Assembly (NCBI GenBank): GCA_963580285.1
Contig: OY757026.1
Span: 62,621,396 to 62,685,395, forward strand
Origin: Lucinisca nassula
Taxonomy: Eukaryota; Mollusca; Bivalvia; Lucinida; Lucinidae
Direction of reading: 5' to 3'
Length of the DNA stretch: 64,000 bases
Shown here: one piece after another, positions 45,101-57,100 of the stretch
Numbering within the stretch: the first letter of the stretch is position 1
How the letters are laid out: every line of letters begins with the position of its first letter
Translations under genes and position numbers: made by a program
The notes under the pieces: model-generated
Seen by the model: the letters and a program-made list of their open reading frames with translations, nothing else
Databases searched by the model: none
Told to the model about the DNA's origin: nothing

Positions 45101-48100
45101 GGTTGACATAAAACCATATTGCTGAGAGAAGTTTACTAAAGGAACATTTCTATGAAAGTTTTGTCAAAATATCTGCAAAGGCTTTGTAGTTAATGCCATT
45201 TTTCACTTAACCCCATTATAAGTCTATGGAAAATCTAAGTTGCCATAGCAACCAAACTAAAGAGCTGAAATTCATAAAAAAACACAAAACCTGTAAAGGC
45301 AAATATGGTGAGTATTTTCATAAACTCTCAGCCTCATAGAGCATACAGTTTCTGAGGAGATGATTTTTTAAGTATTTTTTTTTTCTTTTTTTTTTTTTCA
45401 ATTTGGTTTCCATGGCAACCAATACAAATGAGCAGTAGGCCTAAATTCATATGGCAGAAAGAAGATTGCCTAAGGAATATTTCTATGAAACTTTTGTCAA
45501 AATATCTGCAGCGGCTTGGCAGCAAATGCCATTTTTCAATTTTCCCCATTATAAGTCTATGGAAAATCTAAGTTGCCATAGCAACCAAACTAAAGAGCCG
45601 AACTTCATAAAAAACACAAAACCTGTAAAGGCAAATATGGTGAATATTTTCATAAACTCTCAGCCTCATAGAGCATACGGTTTCCGAGGAGATGATTTTT
45701 TAAGGATTTTTTTCTATTTTTTTTCAATTTGGTTTCCATGGCAACCAATACAAATGAGCAGTAGGCCTAAAGTCATATGGCAGATTGTAGATTGCCTAAG
45801 GTATATTTCTGAGCCTCACTCGGGCCACGTGTGAGACGCCAAGTTCTGCAACGGAAGGTCAGGTGGTTTTTCTCCGGGTGCTCCGGTTTTCGCCCACCTC
45901 TGATTAAAGATCGGCTCGATATGAGTGAAATAATCTTGAAAGGGCCGTAAAACCCAAACCAAAAAAAAAAAAAAAAAAAAAGGTATATTTCTATGAAAGT
46001 TTTGTCAAAATATCTGCAGCGGGTTGGCAGTAAATGCCATTTTTCAATTTTCCCCATTATAAGTCTATGGAAACTCTAAGTTGCCATAGCAACCAAACTA
46101 ATGAGCCGAATTTCATAAAAAACACAAACTTTCAATCCCCCAACCCAAGGATGCTACAGATGAAATTTGGGCCCAATTGGCCTAGCGGCTTCAGAGGAGA
46201 TGTTTAAAAGTGTTGACGTCACCAGACGCAGACGACGGACAACTGCCTATCCTATAAGCTCCCCTGCAGCCTTCGGCTCTGGTGAGCTAAAAATGGGGTT
46301 TACAGGGGTATTCAATAGTTTCCTTATTTTTGCTCCAAAACATAGCTTGTGGGTACTCATTACAACTGCCTCATTGAGGCAGTTCAAACGAGTACCCACA
46401 GCCTACGTTTGGAGTATGAATAAGGAAATTATCACAATTTTTAATCAGAAAAATAACTGTTTTGGAGATATGAAAGAATGCACTTTGTTACATATGTGTG
46501 TTATCTTAATGTGGCTCTGAAAAGCAAAGACTGGGCCTCCACTCCGTCAAAACACAGCCTTCATGTATGCATGCAAAATATCTGAGAAAAGACTCAAATT
46601 CAGACTGCAAAACATACAGGTTGACCTCAACTTCCCTGTTCAAATACATCTAAGACATATTTTTTTTAAGTAAGGGTGCCATGTACACAGTCACTTAGGT
46701 TGCTGTCTCTTCACCTAACACAATATCTAAGCCCATAGGGGCTTGAAGAAATATATGGGCTGCATGATGCTTCCACGCAGAGCTGAATCAGGCCCGCACA
46801 CTAGTACTGGTAAACCGCTTAGAGGATCTAAGCCTGTCCATTAACCGCCGAGGTGCGAGGCTGACCGTCCATGCTAATAAACCTATTGGTTTCATTGGGC
46901 GACAGGGCTTGAGATGTCATTTCATCTCAATGTCGGGTAAAAGTCCCACAAAATTGGAAGCAACGTCTCCAAAATGACCTTTACAGTGTTGACGGGGACG
47001 TTAAACCTCAAATCAAACAAACAAACACAATATCTAAACATTGCATAATTGTCATCACAATATGGCTGACGTTGGCAGTCGAAGTGACTTCATTATTAAA
47101 AAACCATGCTCAGAAATGAAGGTATGCAAGAAAAAGGATCTAACATGGGCGTGAGGGGTTGACAGAAAAATTCGTGTCTTTGGATGGATTTTTCTATCCA
47201 CCCTTCACATCATTTTAAGATCCTTTTTCTATCTACCCTACACACCTATCTAAGATGGGTGTGAGGGGGAGTTTTTTTCTATCCACCCATTCACACTCAT
47301 GTAAGTTTCTTATAGAACTTATACACATATTCAACTACTAGAATGATTTACTACGTCAGGAATCACAATCAGGACCAGGTATGAAATGTCTGTCAGGGCA
47401 AGGTGTGCTTGTTAATGGGGTATGTTACTTTGGACAGGAAGAGGTGTGCTTGAGGGTGCTAAAAAGGTGTATTATCTCATAATGTACAGGTGGAATTGAG
47501 GATACTCATCACTTCTTCTTACCTTCTTGTTTCTGTGCGATGTCTATTGAGAATAACTTTCAGAAGTTAACATAATCATTATATAATCTAGACATTCTAC
47601 AGAGTTGGTTTCCAGGTTATGGAACATTTTTCATGCTCAACTCACTTTAGCATGAAATTTGTCCCGCTCATAAATTTTAAAATGTCAACAAGTGTTTATG
47701 AGCAAGACAAAAGGCATTCTGGGCTGATCTGAGTATGAAAATCAACACAATAGCTTATATTTGAATTTTTTGGGGGACATTAAAATTTTCATACTCAGTT
47801 CAGTTGAGCATGAATTTTTTTTACAACCTCGGCCCTTGGACCATAGACATACGGATACATATATAAATTTCAAAAGCATATTTGAGCCACACAAAATGAA
47901 GAGGCCTTTGAGCATGAGTACCAAATGAAGACTTATATCAGCCTACACATCCATGCAGTTTGATCAGAGTCTTCTTTGTGCACTATGCAGATGACACAAT
48001 GCTTCTGCATGTAGTCAGGGATGGTTGTATTCTGAGGAAAGTGACTGTAAAGCAAAGGCAGAGCCGTTGTCCTCTGTTGCTCATATGTTAAGCTCATGGT

Positions 48101-51100
48101 ATGCGCGAGTACCCAACCTAGGTTTCGACCAATCTGCAAAGGTAGGGGTTTTAGATCTGGTAAATCTGGATGATTCATAGCTACAGATAAGGTGTTTTTT
48201 TTCATCCGAAAAGTACTAATAGTTTTCTTATGTTTTCACAAAAACATAATATTATGTTGTGGGTACTCCTTAGTAGCACCTCACTGAGGTGCTTCTAATG
48301 AGTACCCACAACATGTTTTCATGCAGAAATAAGAAAAATAATATGTGGATACTCCCTCTTATCTGGGGCTATGTAGGATCTACACTGTTTGCAAAGGTAT
48401 GGGTTGTCATGAACAGCAGAATAAGGGTTGATTCCTACCCAAGAAAGCAGTATACTTATTGTGAAATGTGTCTAAGGGACACAGATATCCCTGCATGGTA
48501 GTTGTGACACTGATGAATATCTTTAACCCAAAGTGCTAATGCCATCCCAGACAGGGATGGAGACAGACGGATGAATGGACAGAGTTAATACGATATGCCC
48601 ATTCCACCAGTTTTTGAATAGTGGGAGCAAAAAATTCTACAATGCAAAATGTGTAGCACATGAGATACAATATTAAACATTTTACTGACCACCATAGTGA
48701 CATCAATGATCACAAAGTTGATCAACATAACAACAAAAGAACAGACTCTGGTAGTAAAGGGGAGTTTAACTGATCATGTTGAAAAAAGTTCTCTTGTTTC
48801 TCCATACAAAAACACATGGTGTGTATTACTATTGGAACAGCCTCACAATGGCTATTCCAATAAGGAGCCACAACATATGATTTTAACCCTTGTCCTGTTG
48901 AGCCTAGATATGCCTTATTTTTCAAACAATATACATCCAGATCAGGTGGCGTCTGAAGAAGCTATCTGATCAGGATCTACATTGTTTGCCATTCAGATTG
49001 TGAATTTGTTGCAATAATTTGCATCAAGTAATCTGACTGGTTGATAATCGGTAGTGGGTGTGGCAGATTAAAATATTCAGCATGACAAGGGTTAAAAAGA
49101 AATATCTTGTTAGTCCTTGCTGGAACTGCCTCAGAAAGGCAATTCTAACAGGAATGTACAGGTGATTTTGTAGAGAACTGACAAATATCGTAAAATTATA
49201 TTAGCCCTTACACTATGGAAAATTCTTAAGCAGATGACAATCTCATTTTTCTTCATATTTCAGAGAAATAAAAGCTTGGTATTAGATGTAAATCATCTGC
49301 TGGAAGATGATTAATATATAATCATTAAATGTCATGTCTTATTTTCTCTGATTTCAGAGAAAAAAAAGCTTGGCATTACCGTAAAAATCCTATAAATTGG
49401 GACACCTTGCGGACTTACTATAACACTCCTAAAATTTTAACAAATTTGTTTCACGACCCAACAAGGAGTCCAAAAGGTGCAGACAGAATGACAAGCAGTG
49501 TAGACCCTGATCAGACTGTTCCTTCAGGAGCAGTCTGATCTTGGTCTGCACTGTTTGCTTTTGTCTATCTGTTCAATAATTAGGATCATTATGGTACATG
49601 GGAATCATCTGCTTCTTGGCACACGATTCACATGTAATGTCATGTCTCATTTTCTCTGAAAAATAAAAATATACTTTGAAAATGTCATCTTCTACTTGTG
49701 ATTAGTGCTGGAAGGGTTAAAATCTCCACTGATTTGTGTCTCCATCTTATACAATCTTACTTGTATATTCTATGTTCTATACTATTATCTTTGTCTCTAT
49801 CTTTCCGAGGAACTGTTTTTGATTTCGGTAATAACTGGCTGAAATCCAATGAAATCATAAGTCTTGCACTGCATTATACAGAGATTCTCAGCGGGATTTT
49901 GAAAATGGAAGTCCCAGAGCCTTTGTCCAAAAAAAAATGTTGCAGACCCACTTAGTAATTCAATAGTAACTTTATAAACAGTCCAAAAATGTTGCAGTCC
50001 CACTATTAAAGTAATTCAATATTAATTTTACAAAAAAGTCCAGAAAAAGGTTTTTGTTTGTTTGTATTGGGATTTAACAGCCCAGTCAACACTATTTAGG
50101 TCTATTTTGAACCGGTCAGTTTACTTATCCACACTTTTCCTGGGCAGGCTTATACTTAAGAAGTTAACCAGTACAGTGCACATTCTTTTGCCAGAAACTG
50201 GCAATTGCCCTTCTTGAATCAGCGGAAAGGAGAGAATGACCATAGAAAAGATTTCATGATCCATCTCCACAAAAGAATGTTGCTGACACAGGCAGGTATT
50301 CAAAGAGTAGGAGTCCCACCGTCAAAGAGTTCAAGACTGCAAATTGGCAGTTAATGAGAACACTGATTGTACACACATTTCTTTGTAACATCATCATCAT
50401 CATCATCAACGGATTTTTTATTAACACGCAGGTACAGTGGCAACGTCCACATAAGTTGGCCCCCTTCCAGGTAGCTGGCTTGCTGCACGCATGGCAGATC
50501 TTACACCAGACCTCCAGGCTTGTTCACCGTTCATTAAAACATGGTTTTGGATTCAACACATTTTTAAGATGGATCTCAAATTGTATAGATTATATGGAAA
50601 AATTGTCATATTTCTATATGATTTATACACTTTTGTTTTGATATAACATGGTTGTTTAACAACCAGGCTTTCAAACCCTAGCCAAGTATTATAAAGAGGT
50701 TGTGGTGTAATAAAATTAAAACAGGAAACTGTATAATGGTAAAGCAAGCAACCTGACCAACTACCTGCATTTCCTGGGCTTGTCTGTAAAATAATATGCG
50801 GCCCAGAAGGCTGGATTTATTTTCATTAGCCCAAGAAATGACTAAACTGCATGCAAATTTTCTCTGATTTATATAGATTTTAGCAATTCTGAGCCCCTCA
50901 AAAAAACTGTAAAATTCAGACAAGAAGTAGCATTTTGAGCATCAATGTGTGAAAATTACAAATAAAATTTGACAGCCCTGAAAATAGTATTTGGGAAAAT
51001 GGTCTCCTTCAAAAAGCTACTTCTTGTGTAGGCTAACATGACGTTCCTAGGCCAAAATGCAAACCTGAGCAAAAAGTGTCAATCTGCAGACCAGAAACCA

Positions 51101-54100
51101 CCTCATCATGATCTGTATTGTTTGCTAAAGATTGAGGTTTGGATTAAAATTAAACACTATTTAGAACAATGTGTGTGTGTTTTGAGTTTTGTGTTTTGCT
51201 TTGCACACGTGACAAGTCTTATGTTTTCAACACACTTGATGAAGAATTTTTGGTATTCACTTCAACAAAGTAAATATCCTCTGTAAGGCTGACACGATTA
51301 ATCGTATAATCCATTAATCGATCAATAAATTCCACAAAATGATTGTCATTTCTGATTTGCTTTTAAACGATTACTTGATAGGTACAATTTTCTACCCAAA
51401 GTTATGCCTATAATAGCTGGATGAGTGGCAAACAGTGCAGGCCCTGATGAGACGCCCAAAATGCGGCGTCTCATCTGGGTCTACACTGTTTGCTCATGTC
51501 TGCCTGTTCAAATATACATATGGTAAAGTGCAATATATGGTAAGAGTCATGCTCAGACAGAAAGCCAGACAGGTAAAATTATGATATAAACCTCAGCGAT
51601 TACTAATCGATTATCGATAGTAATGATAGGACTGATAATCGATTATCTTTCCAGCTCCGATTAGCCAGCCCTAATCCTCTGTTTACTCCTCTTTAATTGG
51701 AGATATAATTTTTTATTGTTCTTACCGTCTAGCATCTTTCCTATTGCTGCCCAGTGCTGTATGCAGCTGCTCAATCACAACATCACACAATGCCTTGTTA
51801 GCTTTACCAGTTCGCTGTATATCTAAGGAGTAAAACAACTGCTCGGCAAGCCTCACAAAGTCTGAAAATAAGTTAACTTGTCATCCAACTGAGGTTTACT
51901 CTATGTGAAAATAGGTCATGATAATTTTGACATGGCATTATCATAACTTAACAGACAATTCACATGAAATGTCATTTTTTCTCTGAAATACATTTTTTTT
52001 ATATACAGTATAGCTTCAATATATCGCGTTCCGATATTTCACAATGTCCAATCTATCGTGGTCGCGCCGTGGATCCCGTTTTTTTTTTCCTTAAAAATTC
52101 ATAATTAAAAAAAAATAGAGTTTTAAGTTGTTAAAATTTATTTAAAACCAGGTTAAACCAGGCCCCAACAGCGTTTGACTTTTCCCGGCCAGCGTCTGCT
52201 ATTTGGGGCCAAAACATAACCATTCACGAGATCGCAGAAAAGTCCGTTTTTATGATGCAAACATATACCGTTAGATGTAGCTAATTGTCTGAGGAGGGAT
52301 TAAATTATTTTCACATTGATTGTGGATTAAATTTTATGCTTGGAAGATAAACTCCAATTAGAGACATACCTTGACCATATTTTCACACCTTATCGACACG
52401 CACCGCAGGGTGGCAATTATATGACAGGGATTAACAATAGTGTCATACCTGAACCGTAATAAATACAAAGATGGTTTGTCTCTCAATTGACAGTGCAGCA
52501 ATTATTGCGATTTACTTATTGGTCTAGTTTTACCTTATTTCAGACTGACAGTTGTAGACGATTTTTTTTTACACTTGCCCGCAATCAAAACACAATAAAA
52601 TGATAGTTTTGTTGTTGTATATATATAGTTTTTCGGCCCGTGGTAGACGTTAAATAATTTTTTTCCAACCGCTACTTTTAATGCAAGCCAAGGGAAACAA
52701 CTAGAATTGCTTTATCGCTTAGCGCTTATGGTAGTTGAACCCCTTGGCCGTCACCTGTTACGCAAATCCAAAATGGCGTCCTGGTTTGACATTTTAGCAA
52801 TTACGTTTTCAGACGCAGTTTTCAGCTGTTCTCGAATGTAAGTTAATTGGTAGACACAGTCTCCTTTGTTTTTTCTGTCACTGAGTAATTCTGAACCTAC
52901 TTTAATGGTGAAATACGGCCGATAGCATTACTGACAGCCATTAGTGTGGATTGATAAACGGTTCTCACCAAACTATCACCGGGACTTGTAGTGGCATCTT
53001 GGCAAACTACCGCGACTTATATCGCGCTCCAACCACATAGCGGTTTTCGGGCTATGGCCCCCGACTACCGCGATATATTGGAGTTATACTGTATATATTT
53101 TGGTTTTACAGCTGTTTCAAAATTATTTCACTTAATCTAATCAGAGGTGGGTGAAAACCAGAGTACCTGGAGAAAAACAACCTGACCTTCGGTTGTAGAG
53201 CTTTACGTCCCATATGTGACCCGAGCAAGTCTCGAACCCACAGCAGTGAGAAACCTAATGAACAAGTGTCAGTGCTCTTAACCACAGAGGCCCATTCTGA
53301 AAAATATTTTAAAAAGATTGTCTGCTCTATGACTAACTGAAAGCTGAATTTTGGTGATTAGGCTTTTTACCTTACTGGTGGCCCAGTTATCTTGACCCCT
53401 AGGCAGGGTGAAATCATGTAAAATCATTTAATAAAAAAAAAAAAATGGCTATGTTAGTTTCGACACAGGTGTCTATCCATCCATCCATCAAACCACCCAT
53501 CCATCCATCCTTCCTTCCTTCCTTCCTTCTGTGTCTGTCGGTCACAAACCTTGTGAATGCAACTACTTTTTATTTCTTGGCCTAAGGTGACCAAACTTGG
53601 TGCACATGTTGCTTAGGGACTGCAGATGTGCATGAAGGTATCCAAATTTTGATCTGACCCCCATGGGGTGAGGTCAAAGATAAAAATTTTCAAGAAAATG
53701 CTTGTTAATGCAACTACTTTTGTATTAATTGGCCTATGGTGACGAAATTTGTTACACATATTGCTTAGAGCTGCAGATATGCATGAAGGTATCCAAATTT
53801 TTATCTGACCCCTGGGGTCATTGAGGGGGTCAAAGATCAAATTTTCAAGAAAATGCATGTGAATGCAACCACTTTGGTATTAACTGGCCTAAGGTGACCA
53901 AACTTGGGACTGTAGATGTGGATGAAGGTACTCAAATTTTGAACTGACCCCATGGGGTAATGGGAGGGATCAAAGGTCAAATTTTCAAGAAAATGCTTGT
54001 GAATGCAACTACTTTTTTATCAAAGCGCCTATGGTGACCAAACTTGGTACACATATTGCTTAGGGACTGCAGGATGTGCATAAAGGATACAAATTTTGAT

Positions 54101-57100
54101 ATGACCCCTGGGGTCATGGGATGTGGTCAAAGGTCAAATTTTTAAGAAAATGCTTGTGAATGCAACTACTTCTTTATTTCTTGACCTATAGTGACCAAAC
54201 TTGGTACACATATTGCTTAAGGACTGCAGATGTGCATAAAAGTATCCAATTTTGATCCTACCCCCTGGGGTCATGGGGTGAGGTCAAACCTCAAATTTAG
54301 AAAAAGTGGGTATTTGCGATGGTGCACCATTGATATCTCTAGTTCAGTAAATAACATCATATCATAAAATAAGTATGACCACACATTTAATATAACACAT
54401 GGTTATTGGCCCTGTAACGTCATGACACCATCCGAGACAACCCTTTATATGCTATTGAAATTCTTTTGAGCTTCTTCTGCAACAAAATCCAACAAACAAT
54501 ACATGATAAAACAGAATCTTACACACGTTGCCATCTTATATGAAAGTTAAGAAACTCACTGAAGGCTCAATTTATTAATTTCATTTGAAATGACCACTCA
54601 TGTGTAAGATTCTCTATTAACCCTTATCCCACTGCATAAATTAATTAAGCCACACCTATTTACATTTTGGCCAATAAAATTACTTGATGCAATTTATTCA
54701 TTCTAATTAGTAAACTGAATGACAAACAGTGCAGATCCTGATCAGATGGCTTCTTCAGAAGCCATCTGATCTGGATATACACTGTTTGTAAAGGTAGGGG
54801 TTGTCATGAACAGCAGGATATGGGTTAATGGGATAATAACACTAATTTACCTTGCAGTACACAACATGTGAAAACACCAGACTTGAATATTTCAAAGGGG
54901 ACAGCTTCATGTGGGGCACATTCTATTTTTAGTAACAGTCTGTTCATCACAGCTTCTGGCATATTTCTGAAATTAAAAAAAAACAACAGTATCTATTGTT
55001 ACCAAGCCTGCTCTGACATTACATTGCAGTTGTAAATTTACTGCTTCTTCAATAGCTTGTGCTGAAGTCACTGACTTGTGTGATGTCAGACATGACTTCA
55101 CTGACCGACCAATCTCATTGCATTGATTATTACCAACATCTGTACATAACCGGCCTTGGTAGCTCAGTCAGATGTGTGCCTGACTGGTGATAAGGAGGGT
55201 GAAGGTTCAATACCTGCCCGGGTTGGCAACATTCTTTCATGGAGATTGATCATGAAATCTTTTCTATGGTCATTATCTCCCTCTCGCTGATACAAGAAGG
55301 GCAGTTGTCATTTTCTGGCAAAAGAATGTGCACTGTACTGGTTAAGTGCTTACGTATCATCCTGCCCAGGAAAAGTGTGGATAGGTAAACTGACCAGCTC
55401 AAAAATGACCCTAAATAGTGTTGATTGGGCCATTAAGCTCTAATACAAACAAAACAAACAAATAAACAAACATCTGTACAGTCTGATCAGCACCTGTGTA
55501 TTTGGTGCTTGGCGAAACCTCTAGTTCCTACATCTAAAATTTCAAGACTCTTGCTAGTCTGTGCCACTGAGCAGGCTGGTTTGGGTCTTACCTGGTCACA
55601 AACTTGGAAAATTGGATAGTGTAATTATTCATAGCAATAGATAAGGTAAGTATTTGTGATAGGTGAAGGATAGTTTTTGTCAATTCTCCATAAAAGATTA
55701 CCTAAAATAGTGTTGAATGGCCATTAAGCTCCAATACCTCTAGTTCCTACATCTAAAATTTCAAGACTCTTGCTAGTCTGTGCCACTGAGCAGGCTGGTT
55801 TGGGTCTTACCTGGTCACAAACTTTGAAAATTGGATAGTGTAATTATTCATAGCAATAGATAAGGTAAGTATTTTGTGATAATTGAAGGATACAATTTTT
55901 CAAAATTACTCTTACTCAATATTTCGGCCAGAGGCCTTTATCAAGAAAAAAGGTGTACTTTAAAGCCAACTACATTGTCTCTTTTTCACCATTTTAACTT
56001 GTATCTAGTTGAACACCCCACTTCCACTGGAAACCCTTGGGAATCACTGAATCTCTGTAGCACTTGTCCAAAAGGTCCAAATTGCTCTCGTACCGAAGAT
56101 GTTTTCCTACCGCATATTTTAACTGTAGCTTCAAGTCCATGTTTTCCTCTCCAGGAGTAATAATTCACAGAATTTTGAATGGAATTCCGTAGGGAATTAT
56201 GAATAACACAATTTTACAAAATTACTCTTGTTCAATATTTCGGCCAGAGGCCTTTATCAAGAAAAATTGAAGGATAGTTTTTGTCAGTTCTCCATAAAAA
56301 TCTATGTTGTGGGTATTCATTGGAACTGCCTCGCTGAGGCAGTTCCAATGAATACCCACAACATAGGTTTATATGGAGAAATAAGGAAAACTATCCTTCA
56401 CTTATCACAAAATACTACCTTATCTGTTGCTATGGTAATATCTCTGGATTCTATAGCTAAGTAAAATTTCAGGACTTGTTTGCTAAGCTGAGCAGCCAAG
56501 TGTTTGTTTTACCATGTAATAAGCCCTGAGGACAGGTGTTTTGAGATGCCCAGGCTCATATAGATGTTCAACAAAACCTCAGCTCTGCTCTGCTTGCATG
56601 TCTTTGCTGTCTGAACAAGCTGTTACTGTCCCCATGAATATTCAATGCATCCGGACCTTTCCGTCAACATAAATGGTCTCTTATATGAGCCAGGTAATGA
56701 GATAACCATTTTTGCCATCTGCTAACATCAAGCTGTGCATCTGCACAGTCAGATCAGCAACTCCATGTTAGCTGCCCCGACGCTATAATACATGTTGTAA
56801 AACATTTTTCATGTGCATGAAATTTATAATGCTCATAAATATTGAAATACAAATGCATGAGTCTGGTAAGAACAGAATGTTATTTGTCCTGCTCATAAAT
56901 TTTAAAATGCCAACAATTTTTGGCATTTTAAAATTTATAAGCATGGCAAATTTCATGCTCAAGTGAGTTGAGCATGAAAAAAAATTACAACCTCTGGGCC
57001 AGGTGTCTTGCTTGTCAATGACACACCCATGAGACAATAGTGCATTTTTCACAGCTCCAAAATGCCTACTTTTCTGAAGAAAATCTATGATACTGTTCTT

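Larger units (their letters stand above)
42615..46290 (+). mobile_element. Composite tandem-core element, 3.7 kb
   Basis: Opens 'acaagaggcccatgggccactatgctcaccagagctc' and closes 'ccttcggctctggtgagctaaaa'. It holds two different tandem arrays (43320-45110 and 45120-46110) and three inserted SINEs. Build as in 35132-38460. Confidence 0.7.

Noticed and set aside
50765..50846. Joining exon 50765-50846 directly to 39322-39379
   Set aside because: Phases do not match (0 against 2); at least one exon must lie between.
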